Source of the DNA: Capitella teleta
Taxonomy: Eukaryota; Annelida; Polychaeta; Capitellidae
Reading direction: 5' to 3'
Assembly: GCA_000328365.1 (NCBI GenBank)
Contig: KB298218.1
Coordinates: forward strand, 128,747-192,746
DNA length: 64,000 bases
Positions 12,164 through 25,265 of the stretch are shown here, piece after piece. Position 1 is the first letter of the stretch. Each line of letters begins with the position of its first letter. Under the pieces are notes generated by a model that saw only the letters and a program-made list of their open reading frames with translations, did no database searches and had not been told where the DNA came from. The translations under genes were made by a program, and so were the position numbers.

Positions 12164-12825
12164 GTATACGAAAGTGCTAAGCTTTGTTAGTCGAGTTAAC
12201 ATGCGAATGATTGCTATGATTTCCTTCGGGAATCGACTTGAGATCGTTGTAGCTGTTGGTTACCATGGTGATCGGCGTAAACAAATACACCGATCGGGAA
12301 GTCTGCTGTTGCTCGATTACGTTGATATCTGCAGACTCGCTCATCACTCTTCGAGGGAATGCTCGGAATGTTCACATCGTGACCGCTTTTTGTCTAAATT
12401 TCGATTTTTTCGAATTTTTTTATTCATGAAATGTACTTTGCGAGCGATTAAGTGCATTTTCCCAACACCAAAAGCGTGCATTATCGCCAACGAGCCGCTA
12501 TTTTCGGCGCTCTTATCGACACTCTCCGGCGATAATCACCACGAATTCGATGCGTATTACCTCGGCTGAGCGTTTCTGTGTGATTAGCCGTGATTCATGC
12601 TTGTTTTATTTTTAGCTGCTTCTTTCGTTGATGAAAGCCGGTTCGTAAATCTAGGCACCGTAATTGGCTCTCGCGACAGACATTGATTGCGTAACCGCGT
12701 TTAATGGTCATCGGTAGCACCCTCTCTTTCCTCCTTTCGTCTCTCCATCATGTGTTATCAGTCTCATCGGGAATTATGACGTCATTCGGGGTGTAGTGTG
12801 ATGATGAGGTTAACTTGAGAGGATT

Positions 12826-12868
12826 ATGACGAGTTCTGGCGCGAAATATGTTGCTTCCGGGAAGTATC
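12826..12868 (+). other. Candidate alternative first exon of the dematin-type gene
   Basis: ATG starts MTSSGAKYVASGKY and runs into C|GTGAGT, leaving one base of a codon, the same phase as the other candidate first exons and as required by the common exon at 15163. The strong donor and CpG-rich setting favour it; there is no transcript evidence in the window. Confidence 0.35.
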
Positions 12869-13489
12869 GTGAGTCGAGCGATCAAGAGCTATTTGCCGGA
12901 TTCTCTGATCCGCGGACCGCGCTGACGGAGCGAGCGGCGTGCTGTGTTGACCTGTGCACGAAGGCACGACCGGCTGTGTTTGTTCTCCGAGCATCAGCTG
13001 ATCTATACTTGATGTAGTGTTTTCGCTCTCACTGAAGGTCGCTTGTTCGCGTCGGGTGAATCCGGAACATTCCAGAAGAGAAACTAAGATCCACGCGAAA
13101 GAACAACAAGATTGACTTTCAGGGTCGAATCTTTTTCCCTCGTTCCTCGCATGGGCGTGGTGAACACTTTTTAACTACGCCATACCGCTTTACAGTTGCA
13201 GCCCCGTGTCTTTAACTCATTCGCTAATACCCGAGTTATGAGCTCGCCCTTTTACTTGATAGCTGTCGAATGGCGCACTGACTTTTTCGCATAATTAAAA
13301 GTAATGGCTGATATTACATGTGTATTCTGTGGCATTTCAGCCTGTAGCACTTTTTATTATTTACGTCCAAGGCTGTGTTGACTGTCTCCTCTTCGGCTCA
13401 CAACTCGATCGTAATAATAACGATCGCTGTTTGATGTAATTGCCATGTGCCTCAGGCGAGCGTCATTTTCATGTTTACTGCAGCTCGGG

Positions 13490-13552
13490 GCGGAAAAATA
13501 GCCCTCCGATGCGGAAAAATAGCCCTCCGATGCGGAAAAATAGCCCTCCGAT
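13490..13552. repeat. Three tandem copies of a 21-bp unit
   Basis: The unit GCGGAAAAATAGCCCTCCGAT is repeated three times without interruption, all copies identical. It sits among the candidate first exons of the dematin-type gene, so it could act as a repeated binding site; no known site was recognised. Confidence 0.9.
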
Positions 13553-13813
13553 ACGTTTTGTGTGTATGCACTGTTGAGAGATTCACATCCACGATTCAGA
13601 AATAGCTTCAGTCTGTTTCGATATTTATGCTGGTCCTCGTGGATATATTGCGTAATAAACTGGCCTCGAAACCGGGTTTATATGTTTTACGTATACGCTG
13701 GTGTTTAGCTCCGTAAGCAAGTTAACAGATTTCATACTCAGTCCTGAGTAAGTTGTGAACTTGATCGTGTGATTATCAACTGCATCGCTGACTCTCGCTA
13801 CCGGGCATTTATT

Positions 13814-13817
13814 ATGG
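13814..13817 (+). other. Candidate alternative first exon (ATG G, then donor)
   Basis: ATGG is followed by GTAAGC. Joining to 15163 would give the start MAAVNAQ, identical to that from 5699. It is 1.3 kb from the common exon. Weak on its own, interesting as part of the set. Confidence 0.28.
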
Positions 13818-15162
13818 GTAAGCTATTAATAGAAGTAAACCTCTAGTTAAACACAATATTGACCCCATTATGGCTGCTGATCTACGCAATGCGATACAGA
13901 TTAGAGAAATTCCCGTGTTATTTCCACGCCTACTCAATCTCTCATCAATGAGTTTCTCATCATACACACACGCCCGCCCATAGCAATCAACGTCTGGCGC
14001 TTAATCCGTTGTAATCTGTTGTGTGGTAGCACGGTGGCGGGGCATTACGTATGTAATTCAGTATTGGGCTAAAGGGAATTCAACACGATGTCTTCAGGGA
14101 AGAAGCCCTGTTCAGTCGGAACTTCTTAATCTCTTATTCTGAGCTTGTTTGCTGCTCAAAGTTCTTGCGTGTTGCATTGAATTCGACCTTATCGGCTTCA
14201 GTGTTAAGTTTATCAATATGTATTGTTGGCGGTGTCACGTGATATCAGCGGCGTCAGTACAAAACATACAGTGACGCCTCATTTGTTCATGCATATCATG
14301 TCAGCCTGGCAATTTTTTAGTAATCATTGACTTTAAGATCATATTAGTATTACGCTAATTGTTGTTTAATAAAAGCAATTTTGTGAGTCATCTCAGAGCA
14401 GTTTCATCTGCTTTCTCCTCGCTCTGGTTGCTTCTGAGTGACTTTATTTCAATACGCAAATGAATTAAGGTTCACTTAACCGTTCCACTCTGGTTAAGGT
14501 GATCTCCGTCAGCCGTGTTTACAAACATTGAGCCATCCCATGCATATCATTATGCTAATTTATAAGCGGTTGTTTTTTATTCTCTTTTCATGCGAATTCG
14601 AATCGCTTCTCGCATTTCACTTTGCCTGGTGATATCGTAGCTATTGCCTTCGTTGAGTTATCTCAGCTATCAGTGAATGAAATTGGATGCTGTTATAACA
14701 AGGGGTCAATGTATTGCGACTTACAAATGTGGCCTCCGTATCTGATTGGCTTTGTTGACACTGTTCTCGCGAAATGCTAGTTTTAAAACCACGCTTTATA
14801 TAACTTATATATTTTATTTTATTTATATAACCTATATGCGTGCTAAGCGGTTTGCCATGGCTGCCCGCAGCAGTGCATACGGGGCAAAGTGAACAGCAAG
14901 TCAAAAGAGCGGCGTAATAATGGTGATAAAATCATAAAATTCACATAAACGCCCATGCATAACACACGGACGTCATAAAATGATTGCCATCACTTCTAGA
15001 ATCATTATCTTGCTTCATTGAAACAGTAAAAGCCCCCCAAACATGTTGTTGATCTCAGTTGGTTTCACTTCGATTCATGACTATGATTGAACAGATTGAT
15101 TATTAATTTTACCATGATTAATATATTATGATTTGCCATTAAATCGTGTGTTCTCTTCGCAG

Positions 15163-18100
15163 CCGCAGTGAACGCTCAGCGTGACAGTGGAATGATGAAG
15201 ATGCTGGCCGCCTTCAGCGACAGATCGACGACGACGACGACGACGTCAGCGCCCCCTCCTCAGCAGTCGAACGGACATCGCAATGGCGACGCGGCCGTCG
15301 TGTACCAGGGCCTCCGCATCGACACGACGTCTCCCTCGGAAGGTCAGCGCTCTCTGCTCGTCTGCTGTTGGCCTGCGATTTCGTACTTTTAGCATAATTA
15401 TTAATGTGGGCTGCAGTTGTGTATCTGCGTATAATGTGTGTTGATGGTTTTATGGATTTTCGGTGTGACTTTTGTGGCTTTCGTTTATGAGTTACGTAAT
15501 TTGACTTTTCAGATTAGGCTTTTGTGTTGAGGTTAACGACTTTGAAGATGAGTTTGGCCTGGTTTAATAAGCGTTTAAATCAGGTATTTCTGGGACATGT
15601 GTATCGATAATGATTTGGTATCATTTTCATGACGAGTGAGATTTGAGTGAGCCGTTATACACTCGAGCATAAGTAATGCCATTTCTCATGTTCAGCTGTG
15701 AATGAAAATATCAGTTCTCCACACACAGCTGTTGTTTAGTGTTTACATTGCACGAGAGCCCTATAGTAATAGGCGCTCCTATCACAGGCCTCCTCTGTTG
15801 CATGCGTTTGATGTTATGTCCGGTGGAACAGCCGTGCGCGCTGTTGTATCTATATCATGAGGTGTTCATTTCAGCAGGACGACGACGCTCCCCTCTGAAT
15901 GACGACGACGACGTGTTCGTTGGCTCGCCCTCTTCGCCTGTCTCTCCATCTCGATGGCGTGCGTCGCTCTTCTGTTTTGCTAATTCGCTGCTGCATATTC
16001 GGTGCCTGGGATCACTGCGTCGCACGATCCGCTGCCCTTCTTCCTTTTCCCCCTTTCTGCTGAGTTGGCAGATTTCTCTCCTGGCGCCTGTCTGCCTCTT
16101 CCCATTGATCTGCCTTACCTGCGCACCCCCCCCCCCCTCCTCTCTCTAATCCCCCTCCTCTTATCATGTATTATGTAATATCGTAATCGCTGCATGCTTC
16201 AGCTTCTCAGATCACGAGTGTGAATAGAACTGATTGTAAAGTTCAGTTTGCCTGCAGCGAGAGGAATTCTGCAGCTAATGAATATTTCCACTCGATTCGT
16301 GCCTCGTGTAAATTGGCCGTTCACCGTGTGATGCATGCGCAAGAGGAGGAGGAGGTGGTTGTGGAGGTGGAGGTGGAGGAGGAGGCTCCTGTATGTCGGT
16401 TGCTTCACATTCACTGCGTGCTTTTAAATCGAATGCTATTTATTTTTCCTCCCCTTCGCTGTCCTGAGGTGACCTGAAAAAAAAATGGCCCCGTATCGAT
16501 CGATGCTGCTTATGCTGAGCAATGCTTCGTCTTCCTGTCTTGACCACACGCTGACCGCTGTCCACTGCTATGTTAGCAGTAAAATCTACTCTTATGGTGC
16601 CTGTCTGGTCGCTCTTATTGAGAAATTATTCAAGCCGCTTCTGCACATGGGTTGCTGCTGCTGCTGCTGTGCGCAATGATACTGTGCATGGTGTGTGAAC
16701 GACAGACAGTCGTATTGATTTCATGCTTGCACTCTGCTGCTGATGGCTGTAATGCTGGTTTATTACGTAACAATAATGTGTTGAATATATAATTACGTAA
16801 TTACCATGCTCTGTTATATAGGCATTATATAAGTATTTCAAGTTGTTCATTTTTATTCATATTCTGTTTGTGTTCTGCTTACAGCTACTTCGCCACAGTC
16901 TGAGCAGCTATCTCCTCTTCAGAAAATTGTAAGTTTTTTTATTATTGTGAATAACTTTAAATGACCTCTTGAGGAACTAATAGTTTTAAAAGTGGATTTA
17001 TCATTTGTGCAGAGACGGGTGGCTTGTGGGGGGAGGGGGTGGATCTGCATGCAATTAAACCCGTATTGTTGGCTTTCACTTTTTCTTCTCTTTTTCATAA
17101 AATCCTCTTTAATAACGAGAGCTTTTTTTAAACGCGAAATAAGTTTTATGCCGAAATTCATAACATAATTCCCTGTGTGGTACACATTAGCAGAGCGATG
17201 TCACGCCAGACACCGTAAGTATTGTATGTTAACCAAATAAGGTGCTTTTTTTGGTGATTCATAGTTATAATTTTTTTTAATATTCAAGTGCAACCCAAAT
17301 TATACATACGTATGATAACGTATCAAAAGTTTAGCCAACCAAAACTGGGAACATTTTTTGCGCATTTTGTTACATTGTTTTCATGCATGGTGTTTTTTTT
17401 TTTTTTTTTTTCAAATCTCGGTTTGTTTTCTCTCCACTAAGCCTCTATCTTCCTCTTTCTGGCTTAATATGAATATATTTTGTATCTCTTATTTAGTTAA
17501 CTTATTAACTCTCTTCGTTATCTCTGCTGTTTGCAATTGGACAGATGCAATACAGGAGCCGCAGTCAGAATGACATGACTGACGACGAGGAGCTCGACAC
17601 AAGGGTTCGTATAAACGAGCAGTCGCAGTTTTCTGTACTCCGCTTCCTTCCTTCTGTCTTCACTGTAGATGGCGCCACCCACACTCTTGCTGTCTATTGT
17701 TGTCTGAATGCTCTTTGAGTATTATTGGCATTTAGCTATACGCTGGGAATTTTTTCAGTATATTCTTAACTATTAAGATTATATTACTGTCACTGATTGC
17801 TTATTATATCTCTCAGAGCTGTATTTCTGTCTTAGCCTTTGCACAGAACTTTGCGGTTTCTGTGAGGAGGCCATGTCTCTTTGTCGTTGATTTATGCAGA
17901 TTCTGGCCGCTTCTGAATTTGGCGAAACATTCTTCGCAGAAATCCAGAAATGGCGAGAATTTTGATGCGGATTTTGTCCTCTCTTTTCTCTTGCAGTGCT
18001 TATTTTCTTCTATTTTTCTCTCCAGCATGTTTTGTAATTTGCATGTGATATGTATTTGTTTTATATATAATCTGCACCTGATGACCTCAAAGTCTTTAAT

Positions 18101-21100
18101 GATTGCGGTGCTTGTGGTTTGCCACAAAGGGCTTCTTCTTCTTCCATTCTTGTGTGTCATTGATTTCATGCCACGCTGATATTCTTTCTTCTACTCCTGA
18201 GTGATTAGCTTCTTATTTGTGCAACTAGAGAGACCAAAAAATCAGCTTTCTTTTGTGTCTATGTTCGATTTTATTGACTCGCTTCAGTGCACACCCATCT
18301 GTTGCCATTCTTCTGTGTTGCGAGTATTACATAACGTTCTTCATTGTCATTTTACTTAATGATAATTGAAATTTACCTGAGGTTGTGTGGTTTGCGGAGA
18401 AGGTCAACTATTTATTTGTTTTTAGTGGTGGATTATTTATTTATTTTTGTGTAATCTTCTTTGCCATTTGCCATTGCAGGATGGACCTCCAACCACCAAA
18501 TGCCTGGGGACGAAATTTGTGCAGGATTTCGACCGTTTTTACAAACAGTCGTACTTGGAGAAGCAGAGAGACGCAGCTAGGTGCGATTTGGCAGAACGCC
18601 AGAAGAAAGCCAGTGGCGTACAGCACTTCCATCGCCCAGGTACTGCAATACCCTCCTCCACTGAGGAAGTTTTTATCATAATTTACATATTTGATTTCTC
18701 TGCAGATAATTTCAGCTACTCCAAAGTGAGAACAGACTTCAGTCTACCCAAGAGAGGTGAGGATTTGATTGAAAACTTGAACATAAAATTAAAACCGGTT
18801 AAACGAACCCAACGGAAATTAGAATTATGCGCTGCCGAAGGTGGCGCTTAGCACTGCCTATAGGTTGCGATCTAAGCATGCATCTTCTCTCTTTTGTGCC
18901 TCATTTTTCATGTTGTTTGAGTGGAGATGTACTCTCCCTCGTTCCCTCTTAACTCGTTAAAATTGTCCCTACGAGGAGGCGCTTTGTGCTGCCCTGTGCC
19001 GGGCGCCCTGTGCTGTATGCATGGTTGGCCATTGGCGCCATATTCTCCGCCATACACTTGCGTCTTTTGTGCGTTGTTCATCTTCTTCTTTTTCCCTTAA
19101 CGCCTAACGCAGAACTGAGTAGGTCTCCTTCCGTGTTTGGGATTTATTTTTTTCCCTCCTTTGTGTGTGTTCAGAATGTGTTGGTAGATTAGCTGATGTT
19201 TGTTATCTGTCTCCATCACTGTTGGGTTGTGGGAGGGCGGGAGTTGATTGCAGTCATTCAAGTATTGGAATTTGTGCGCTGGCTTTTATTCTGCTCATTT
19301 AACGATGCAATATTACCGGTATAATTCAAAGCTTTTCAAAGAGATCAATATTGATTGAAGTTAAACGGGGCAACTGTGTAGTTGGAATCAATCTGCATGT
19401 GTTGATGTATATAATATATAAATATTTTTGATTTAAAAAGTTATTTCAATGAATCATTAATTTTATATATTATTATTAATATTGGGGATAGCCAGCGTTC
19501 ATTTATGATTACACGTGTTTGCATGCTTATGCCAGCTTTCTCACTGTTCTTACTTTTGTTGCTATGGACTAAGAAAAATCTGCGTAGAACTAGTGACTGG
19601 AGTAGGTGCATGCTGTTGTTTTTTGTGTTGTGAAATTTGAGAGAGAAACAAAACAGGATTTTTTTAATTCCAAGAATGGTTCTCTTCTTCTTTTTTTTCT
19701 CTGCAATAATTCTGCAGTGCTAACAACAACACCCTGCTGTCTCTGCAGCACTTTGACAATCATCGGACATTTTCATGTTCATTCTGCGTCATCTGTTGTC
19801 GTTGTTTCTCTGATGAAACTGATATTTTTCTCCTGTTTCCCCCCTCCCTCCCCTGTGCTCAGGCATGCTCAGTGCCCTAGGTACGTACGTCATTCTCTCT
19901 TCTCATCATCCGCACACCATCGCACTGTACAAACTGAATAATTTCTCTCCGTTTTTACTATTTACCCGAACGTCCGCTTTTGTGTTTGTGAATGTTTCCT
20001 TGGTTTTTTAAATACGCTGCTGCATTTTCAAACGCTTGCGATGATCTTCTCTCGGCCACGATAATTGTTTTTTGATGTTTTAATCATTTGAATGGGCTTT
20101 CTTAAATTCCGTGTTTTGAAGGTATTCTTTTTTAATGTTTTTATTGTCATCTGTTTATCAATTTTTGTGCTCTTTGACCTATTTCACAGTGGTTAGTAGG
20201 GTGCAATTTTATAGTTGATTATTCCTATTTTTTAGCTTTCATTGGATTTTGTATAGCTACTCTGTTTTTGGTATCCTGGGATCTTTTTGTGCAATCATAC
20301 AAGTACAACTTGTAATTATTCTCCCAATCATGCAAAGAATGGAAAATTTTATATTTCTATTGGTCACGGCATTGGTCTCACCAGTGTTCAGAGTTAAGCG
20401 GTGGCTTAGTAGTCGCTGCCCTGGCGAGTAAAATTCATCCTAATCGTGCTGCGCTTTCCGCATGGCAAGTGACCCAATTTGCAAGGGTCGGCTTATGCAT
20501 GAAGCTTGTATCCCCGTAGTGAGACTCACTGAGCAAACTCACTTGCGCTTTGCTGGCCCCTTTGACCGCTCACCTATTGATTGCAATCTCTGTGTTGCCA
20601 GGCGATCGAGACCGCGTTCCCACCAAAGGAGAACCCTACAAGCCAACCAAGAACCAGGAGGCGGTCAAGTCGTCCAAGCTGCGCGCTGGACATCCCGACG
20701 CCCTGCTTGACCCGATCGAACGAGACGACTGGCCTGGGCCTCCCTGCCCAGCTGCTGCGTTCCCTGAGCTTTGTGAGCAACAGAAATGACTCTTTGCGTG
20801 AATCCACTGTATTTCAGTTTACGACAGAGCCACCAGGCGGCGTCACAAGTCAGAGGATCGCATCCTCGACTCGAACAACGACGCGACCGACGGCAAAGCT
20901 GGCGACAGAACAAAAGAGAACGAAGTGGAGGATGAAGAGGAGGAGGAGGAGGAGGAGGTCCCCAAGAACCCCAAAGCAGACCGGGAGCTGCAGACCCTCA
21001 GCCGCATCTCCGTGTCCTCAGGAGCAGCCAAGGTTATGCTTCAGGAGATGCAGAAAACCAAGAAGGAAGGCGTTAAGCTCGATCCAATCAGCGCGTCACG

Positions 21101-23786
21101 AACTCCGTCAGCCAATAAGGAGCCGCCGTTTGCCACGCGCTACGAAAACCCCGTGTTCGCCTGTGAGTATGTTCCCTGCAAGCACTCGTTTGCGTATATA
21201 CTCGTGGTAACACCGAGTGCTAATGGTTAACATCTAACAGCGCCCTCGCGAGACCTGGAATACCGACCGAGGTTAGGCTCACTGGACGACCAAATCATGA
21301 ACCTCAAGTATCGCACGTCCACCCTGCCCTTGTCTAATTACCCAGGTGAGCCACTTGTCGTACCTGTTGTACTATTTGTTGTTTTGTTTTGCGTGAGGTG
21401 TTTGTGCTGTGTCCTTGCTTTGCACGCCCCTTTTAAGGCGGGGCTTCTTCGTGTGCTGAATAATCATATCATCTCACTGCTTGCTTAGATTAATGTTGCA
21501 CTTGCTTTCAGGGTAGACGTACCAGAAAGTGTGCAAAGCTCATTTTTGTAGCTCGTACTCTGGGCAGTGCTTTGGTTTTCTCTGCTCAGGCGGTTAATTT
21601 TGGCACCACTGGAATTTGCATGTTGAGAAGCAATGCATCTGAATGGAAAGGTACACAGAGTTATTAACTGTGAGACGGCACATGTCCAGGATTGCGTACT
21701 TTCACTGAAACGTCTTAAAAAGTGGCTGTGGCACATGCATCAGAATTCTGTTGAATTGATCTCGACTCTATAACAATGCAAACGTAGAATTTGAATATTG
21801 CATTGCTGTGAGTTCAAATGGTGTTCATCACTAGCGTTAGGCCTCACTCAGATGTCTGCTGTGCACTGTAGGGGATCTGTTCAAAGGCACTCTCTCTTTC
21901 TCTCTCTTTCTCTCTTTTCTCTCTCTTTTGTGTGTGTATGGTTTCCTTTCGCGCATGGTCTGTCCAAATGTCTTCTTGTTTATGTCTGATTTAAATTCTG
22001 TTTTTCTTATTTATTTTTCTCTTTTTCTTTCTTCTCTTTTATCTTTGAATTCTTGTCCTTTGCAACACCACCAGTGGAACGGCGTCAGCATCATTACCAA
22101 CTTCCAAAAAATGCCATACCTCAGTTTCAAGGTAATTTCTTTTCAACAGAACTGAGCATTGTATTCCCTTCTACCTGCTGGATTACATAATGTTTTATTT
22201 TTTCATTTTGTAACATTTCAAAAATAATACTCATATGCGGTGTGACTCCTATTTATAATTTCTCGACCTTTTTCATTCCCTGGCGATATGATTCCTATTT
22301 TTCGTTTTTATTTTTATTTCTGTTTTTCCGTTTTTTATCTTGCTGCTGCTTCAAGACCCTGCTGCGAGATTTGCTCATTTTTGACCTTAACTTTAAACGA
22401 AAATTCACAGAGGTTTCAATTTTCGGTTTTACTTTTATTTTATCGTCCGGTGTGGAATGCCACCTCATCCTTTTCATTCTCCTCGCCTTCTCCTCAACAT
22501 TTGTGTGTAACTTCCGCTAAATGATGTAATCGTGTCCCTTAATATCATTAAGTTCTGTTTCAGATAGCAGTGTTTTTTTTGTTTTTTTTCCTCTCTTATT
22601 TCTTTGATAATTTGGCCTGGGTTTGAAACCTGCTTCTTAAGTTGAAGAATCTTCAAGGATGTCAAGGATTCACTCTTTTTTTTTTCTTCCAGCTCCCAAA
22701 CCCGGTTACGGCCTCGCTCCCAAGGGAACGACTCTTCCGGAAGGAGCTTCCAATGGTCATTATGTAAGCGCTCTATTGCATCATCATCAGCAGCAGCTGT
22801 GACGTTGTTCTCTTTTCAGGACAGCATGACTGACGAGAGCAGGCGACTCCAAGCGATGGAAGAGGACCATCACCGCGCCTACTGTGAGTCTATATCACGC
22901 CATTTGTCTCGCATGCCAAAAATCAACCATCCTATTAAAATAATAATGATAATTAATAATCTAAGCATTTATACTTTTGGGGTTTTATTTTTATTTTATT
23001 TTTTTTTATTTTTTTTTTTAATTAATGGCATGCCCTGTTTTTAGACTCGGAGTCAGAAGTGGACCCGACCACTGGTCTTAGGGTGAGTGCAGCGTGTGAT
23101 CGCATGGAGCCCCCTCTTTAATCTGTTTGCTTCTAACAGCGTAAACCACGTACGCGCGTTTCGTACTCTGTGGTGGAGCGGACTGAACGCCCGTTCACCA
23201 ACTACAGACGCTCGGTTCCTGCTATGTACAGATCAGAGGACGAGCCCCCCAAGGTAACCTCATCCCTGTCTGCTTATTGTACACGCGCATCAGTCTTCTC
23301 AGATGCGCACTTTTGTCTCTGAATTGCAACTATTGGCTGCAGTCATTAACACAATGTTTCAGTCAATATTTTCTGATTCAATTTATGTCGTTCTGTGAGC
23401 TCAATATCTTTGAATGCATTTGCGCTGCATTTCGTGTTTTGGTTAATTGTATGCTGCTTCAGTTTTCATTTCTGATAGTTTGGGAGTAATTAGGACAGTG
23501 TATGATGCGTTTGATTTCAAGTAGCTGCTGTCTGACCGTTGGGGCTTCATTCTGGAAATAAAATGAAGTAGGACTCGCATGTCCGATATTGAGCTTTGTC
23601 GTTGATCAAGTGCTTCCTCAGTGTACTCCGTGAACCCTCTACGTTTCCTCATTCGTATTTTGCTTTCAGATTTATCCGTATGAGCAGCTGCTCATCACAA
23701 ACCCTGAGCTGCCTGCGGGCGTTGAACGCAACACCATTGAGGTACGCACCACCGTTGAATCCCCTGGATATTAATTATACATCCTG

Positions 23787-23820
<34 letters not shown>

Positions 23821-23942
23821 ATCTGCAGGACCATCTTTCGGATGAAGAATTTGAGTCGATATTTCACATGGACCGATTAGAATTCCATCGTTTAGCTGAG
23901 TGGAAGCGATGTGACCTGAAGAAGCGTGTGAACCTCTTTTGA
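15163..23942 (+). CDS. Dematin/abLIM-type actin-binding protein with C-terminal villin headpiece (common exons)
   Basis: Eighteen exons keep one frame: 15163-15342, 15875-15958, 16885-16928, 17191-17214, 17545-17604, 18480-18639, 18706-18756, 19863-19880, 20602-20772, 20818-21162, 21241-21345, 22075-22131, 22693-22763, 22820-22883, 23045-23082, 23140-23253, 23670-23741, 23829-23942. They encode about 590 residues plus a variable N-terminus. The last two exons give IYPYEQLL...GVERNTIE and DHLSDEEFESIF...LKKRVNLF, the villin headpiece that binds actin filaments. The middle matches dematin: QHFHRP, DDWPGPP, a Glu run, then AAKVMLQEMQKT; SASRTPSANKEP resembles abLIM. No LIM domain is visible, so the form is dematin-like. 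Expected role: bundling or anchoring actin at the membrane skeleton. Two acceptors (15875, 17191) are tandem NAGNAG sites, and exon 19863 is an 18-base microexon. Confidence 0.9.
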
Positions 23943-25265
23943 ACCTAATACAGCCACCACCACCCTTCGTGGTGTTTAGATTCCTCTTCTTTCTTTTTAA
24001 AGCTACAACAAATTATTGCTACGGAAGCCGTATCTCCATTTTACAATTCTCGCTACTTTCAGCCGAGCACCACTATTTTTTAAACAAAATTTCTTCACCC
24101 AGTTCTGAGCATAATGTAAAACAAGGAAGTGCAATGGTTTTTTTTTGTTTTTTTTTTTTGTGTTCTCTTCGTCTGATTTCCGATTCAAGATGAGTCTTTT
24201 AATTAACGCTAATGGCCATGGGTATTGTATATAGTTTTAGAGCACTGTTTTCTTTTTAATGTTGCACTGACTAATTGGTTTGTATGCTCAGATAATTATT
24301 TTTACTTTTTTTTCCACTCTTGTAGGGGTTTCAGTTATTTTAATTAGCAGCATTTCTGAATATTATCATTTCTTAACCCCGATCTGTACATAAATCTATT
24401 ATTATTTAACCCTCCGGAATGTAGGAAAATAATTAATGCTTCATTTTGGATTTTATTATTACGAGATGTACACAATATTTCCATGTCATTCTCAGCATCG
24501 TTTCATCCAATCATGAGCTTTTGTGTATCAGTTTTATTCCTTTTATGTTGTTTTTCTTTTTTTTCTTTTTTTTTCATAAAAAATCAGTTTTTACTTCTTT
24601 TTTTTTTTTTTTTTCTTTTTTTTTTTTCCTCCGCTAACCAAATCTTGGCTATATACCTTTTCCGTTCACACCGTTATGCTTCCCTAATATCCCGATTCAC
24701 GATGCCACCCCAGTTTATCTGTACTCTCTCTTAAAATATAAATTGTACGCCAGTTTACTGCAGGCTGTGTTCTTTGCTGTCCGTAATGTCGCTTCAACTG
24801 AGAACTTTTTGGGACTAATTTCTTTGCGATCAGAGCCTCTGCTTCTTTTCACTGGATTGAATTATACGCCACTGACATTAAAGCATGGATGTGTGTCAGT
24901 CAAATGACTTCAAAAAGGATAGGTTCACCATCCAACGACCGAATTCAACACTTCTGTGAAGATGTTTATATTACAGTGGCTCTTTTCATTTCACAGCTAG
25001 AAGCTTGATTGTAATTTGTGAAGATGGACTATATTTTCGATGTGCATTTTGCATGTTTTCTCCTTGTAATGCTTAGCAAATCCTGCTATGAATCAAGTAC
25101 AAACCGGTTATCACAGCTATGCAGGGGACTTCCCTCTCTTCCCCCCTCTCTTCCCCCCCCCCTCTCCCCTCTCTGGGGCGTCTTTTGCCGGCTGCCCTTT
25201 GCCTGTAGTCTCTTTTGATGCCTCTCACTTGTGTTGCATCGGTTGAATAAATGAAATGGCTTACG
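23943..25265 (+). other. 3' UTR of the dematin-type gene
   Basis: AT- and T-rich sequence after the stop codon, with long T runs at 24130-24170 and 24540-24630, ending at a canonical poly(A) signal. No other gene was seen. Confidence 0.6.
25246..25251 (+). terminator. Poly(A) signal of the dematin-type gene
   Basis: AATAAA about 1.3 kb after the stop; it is the first clear canonical signal downstream. Confidence 0.55.

Noticed and set aside
12174-12569. 131-codon frame downstream of the HTH exon
   Set aside because: It overlaps the donor region of the HTH exon, resembles no protein family, and is rich in codons typical of random sequence.
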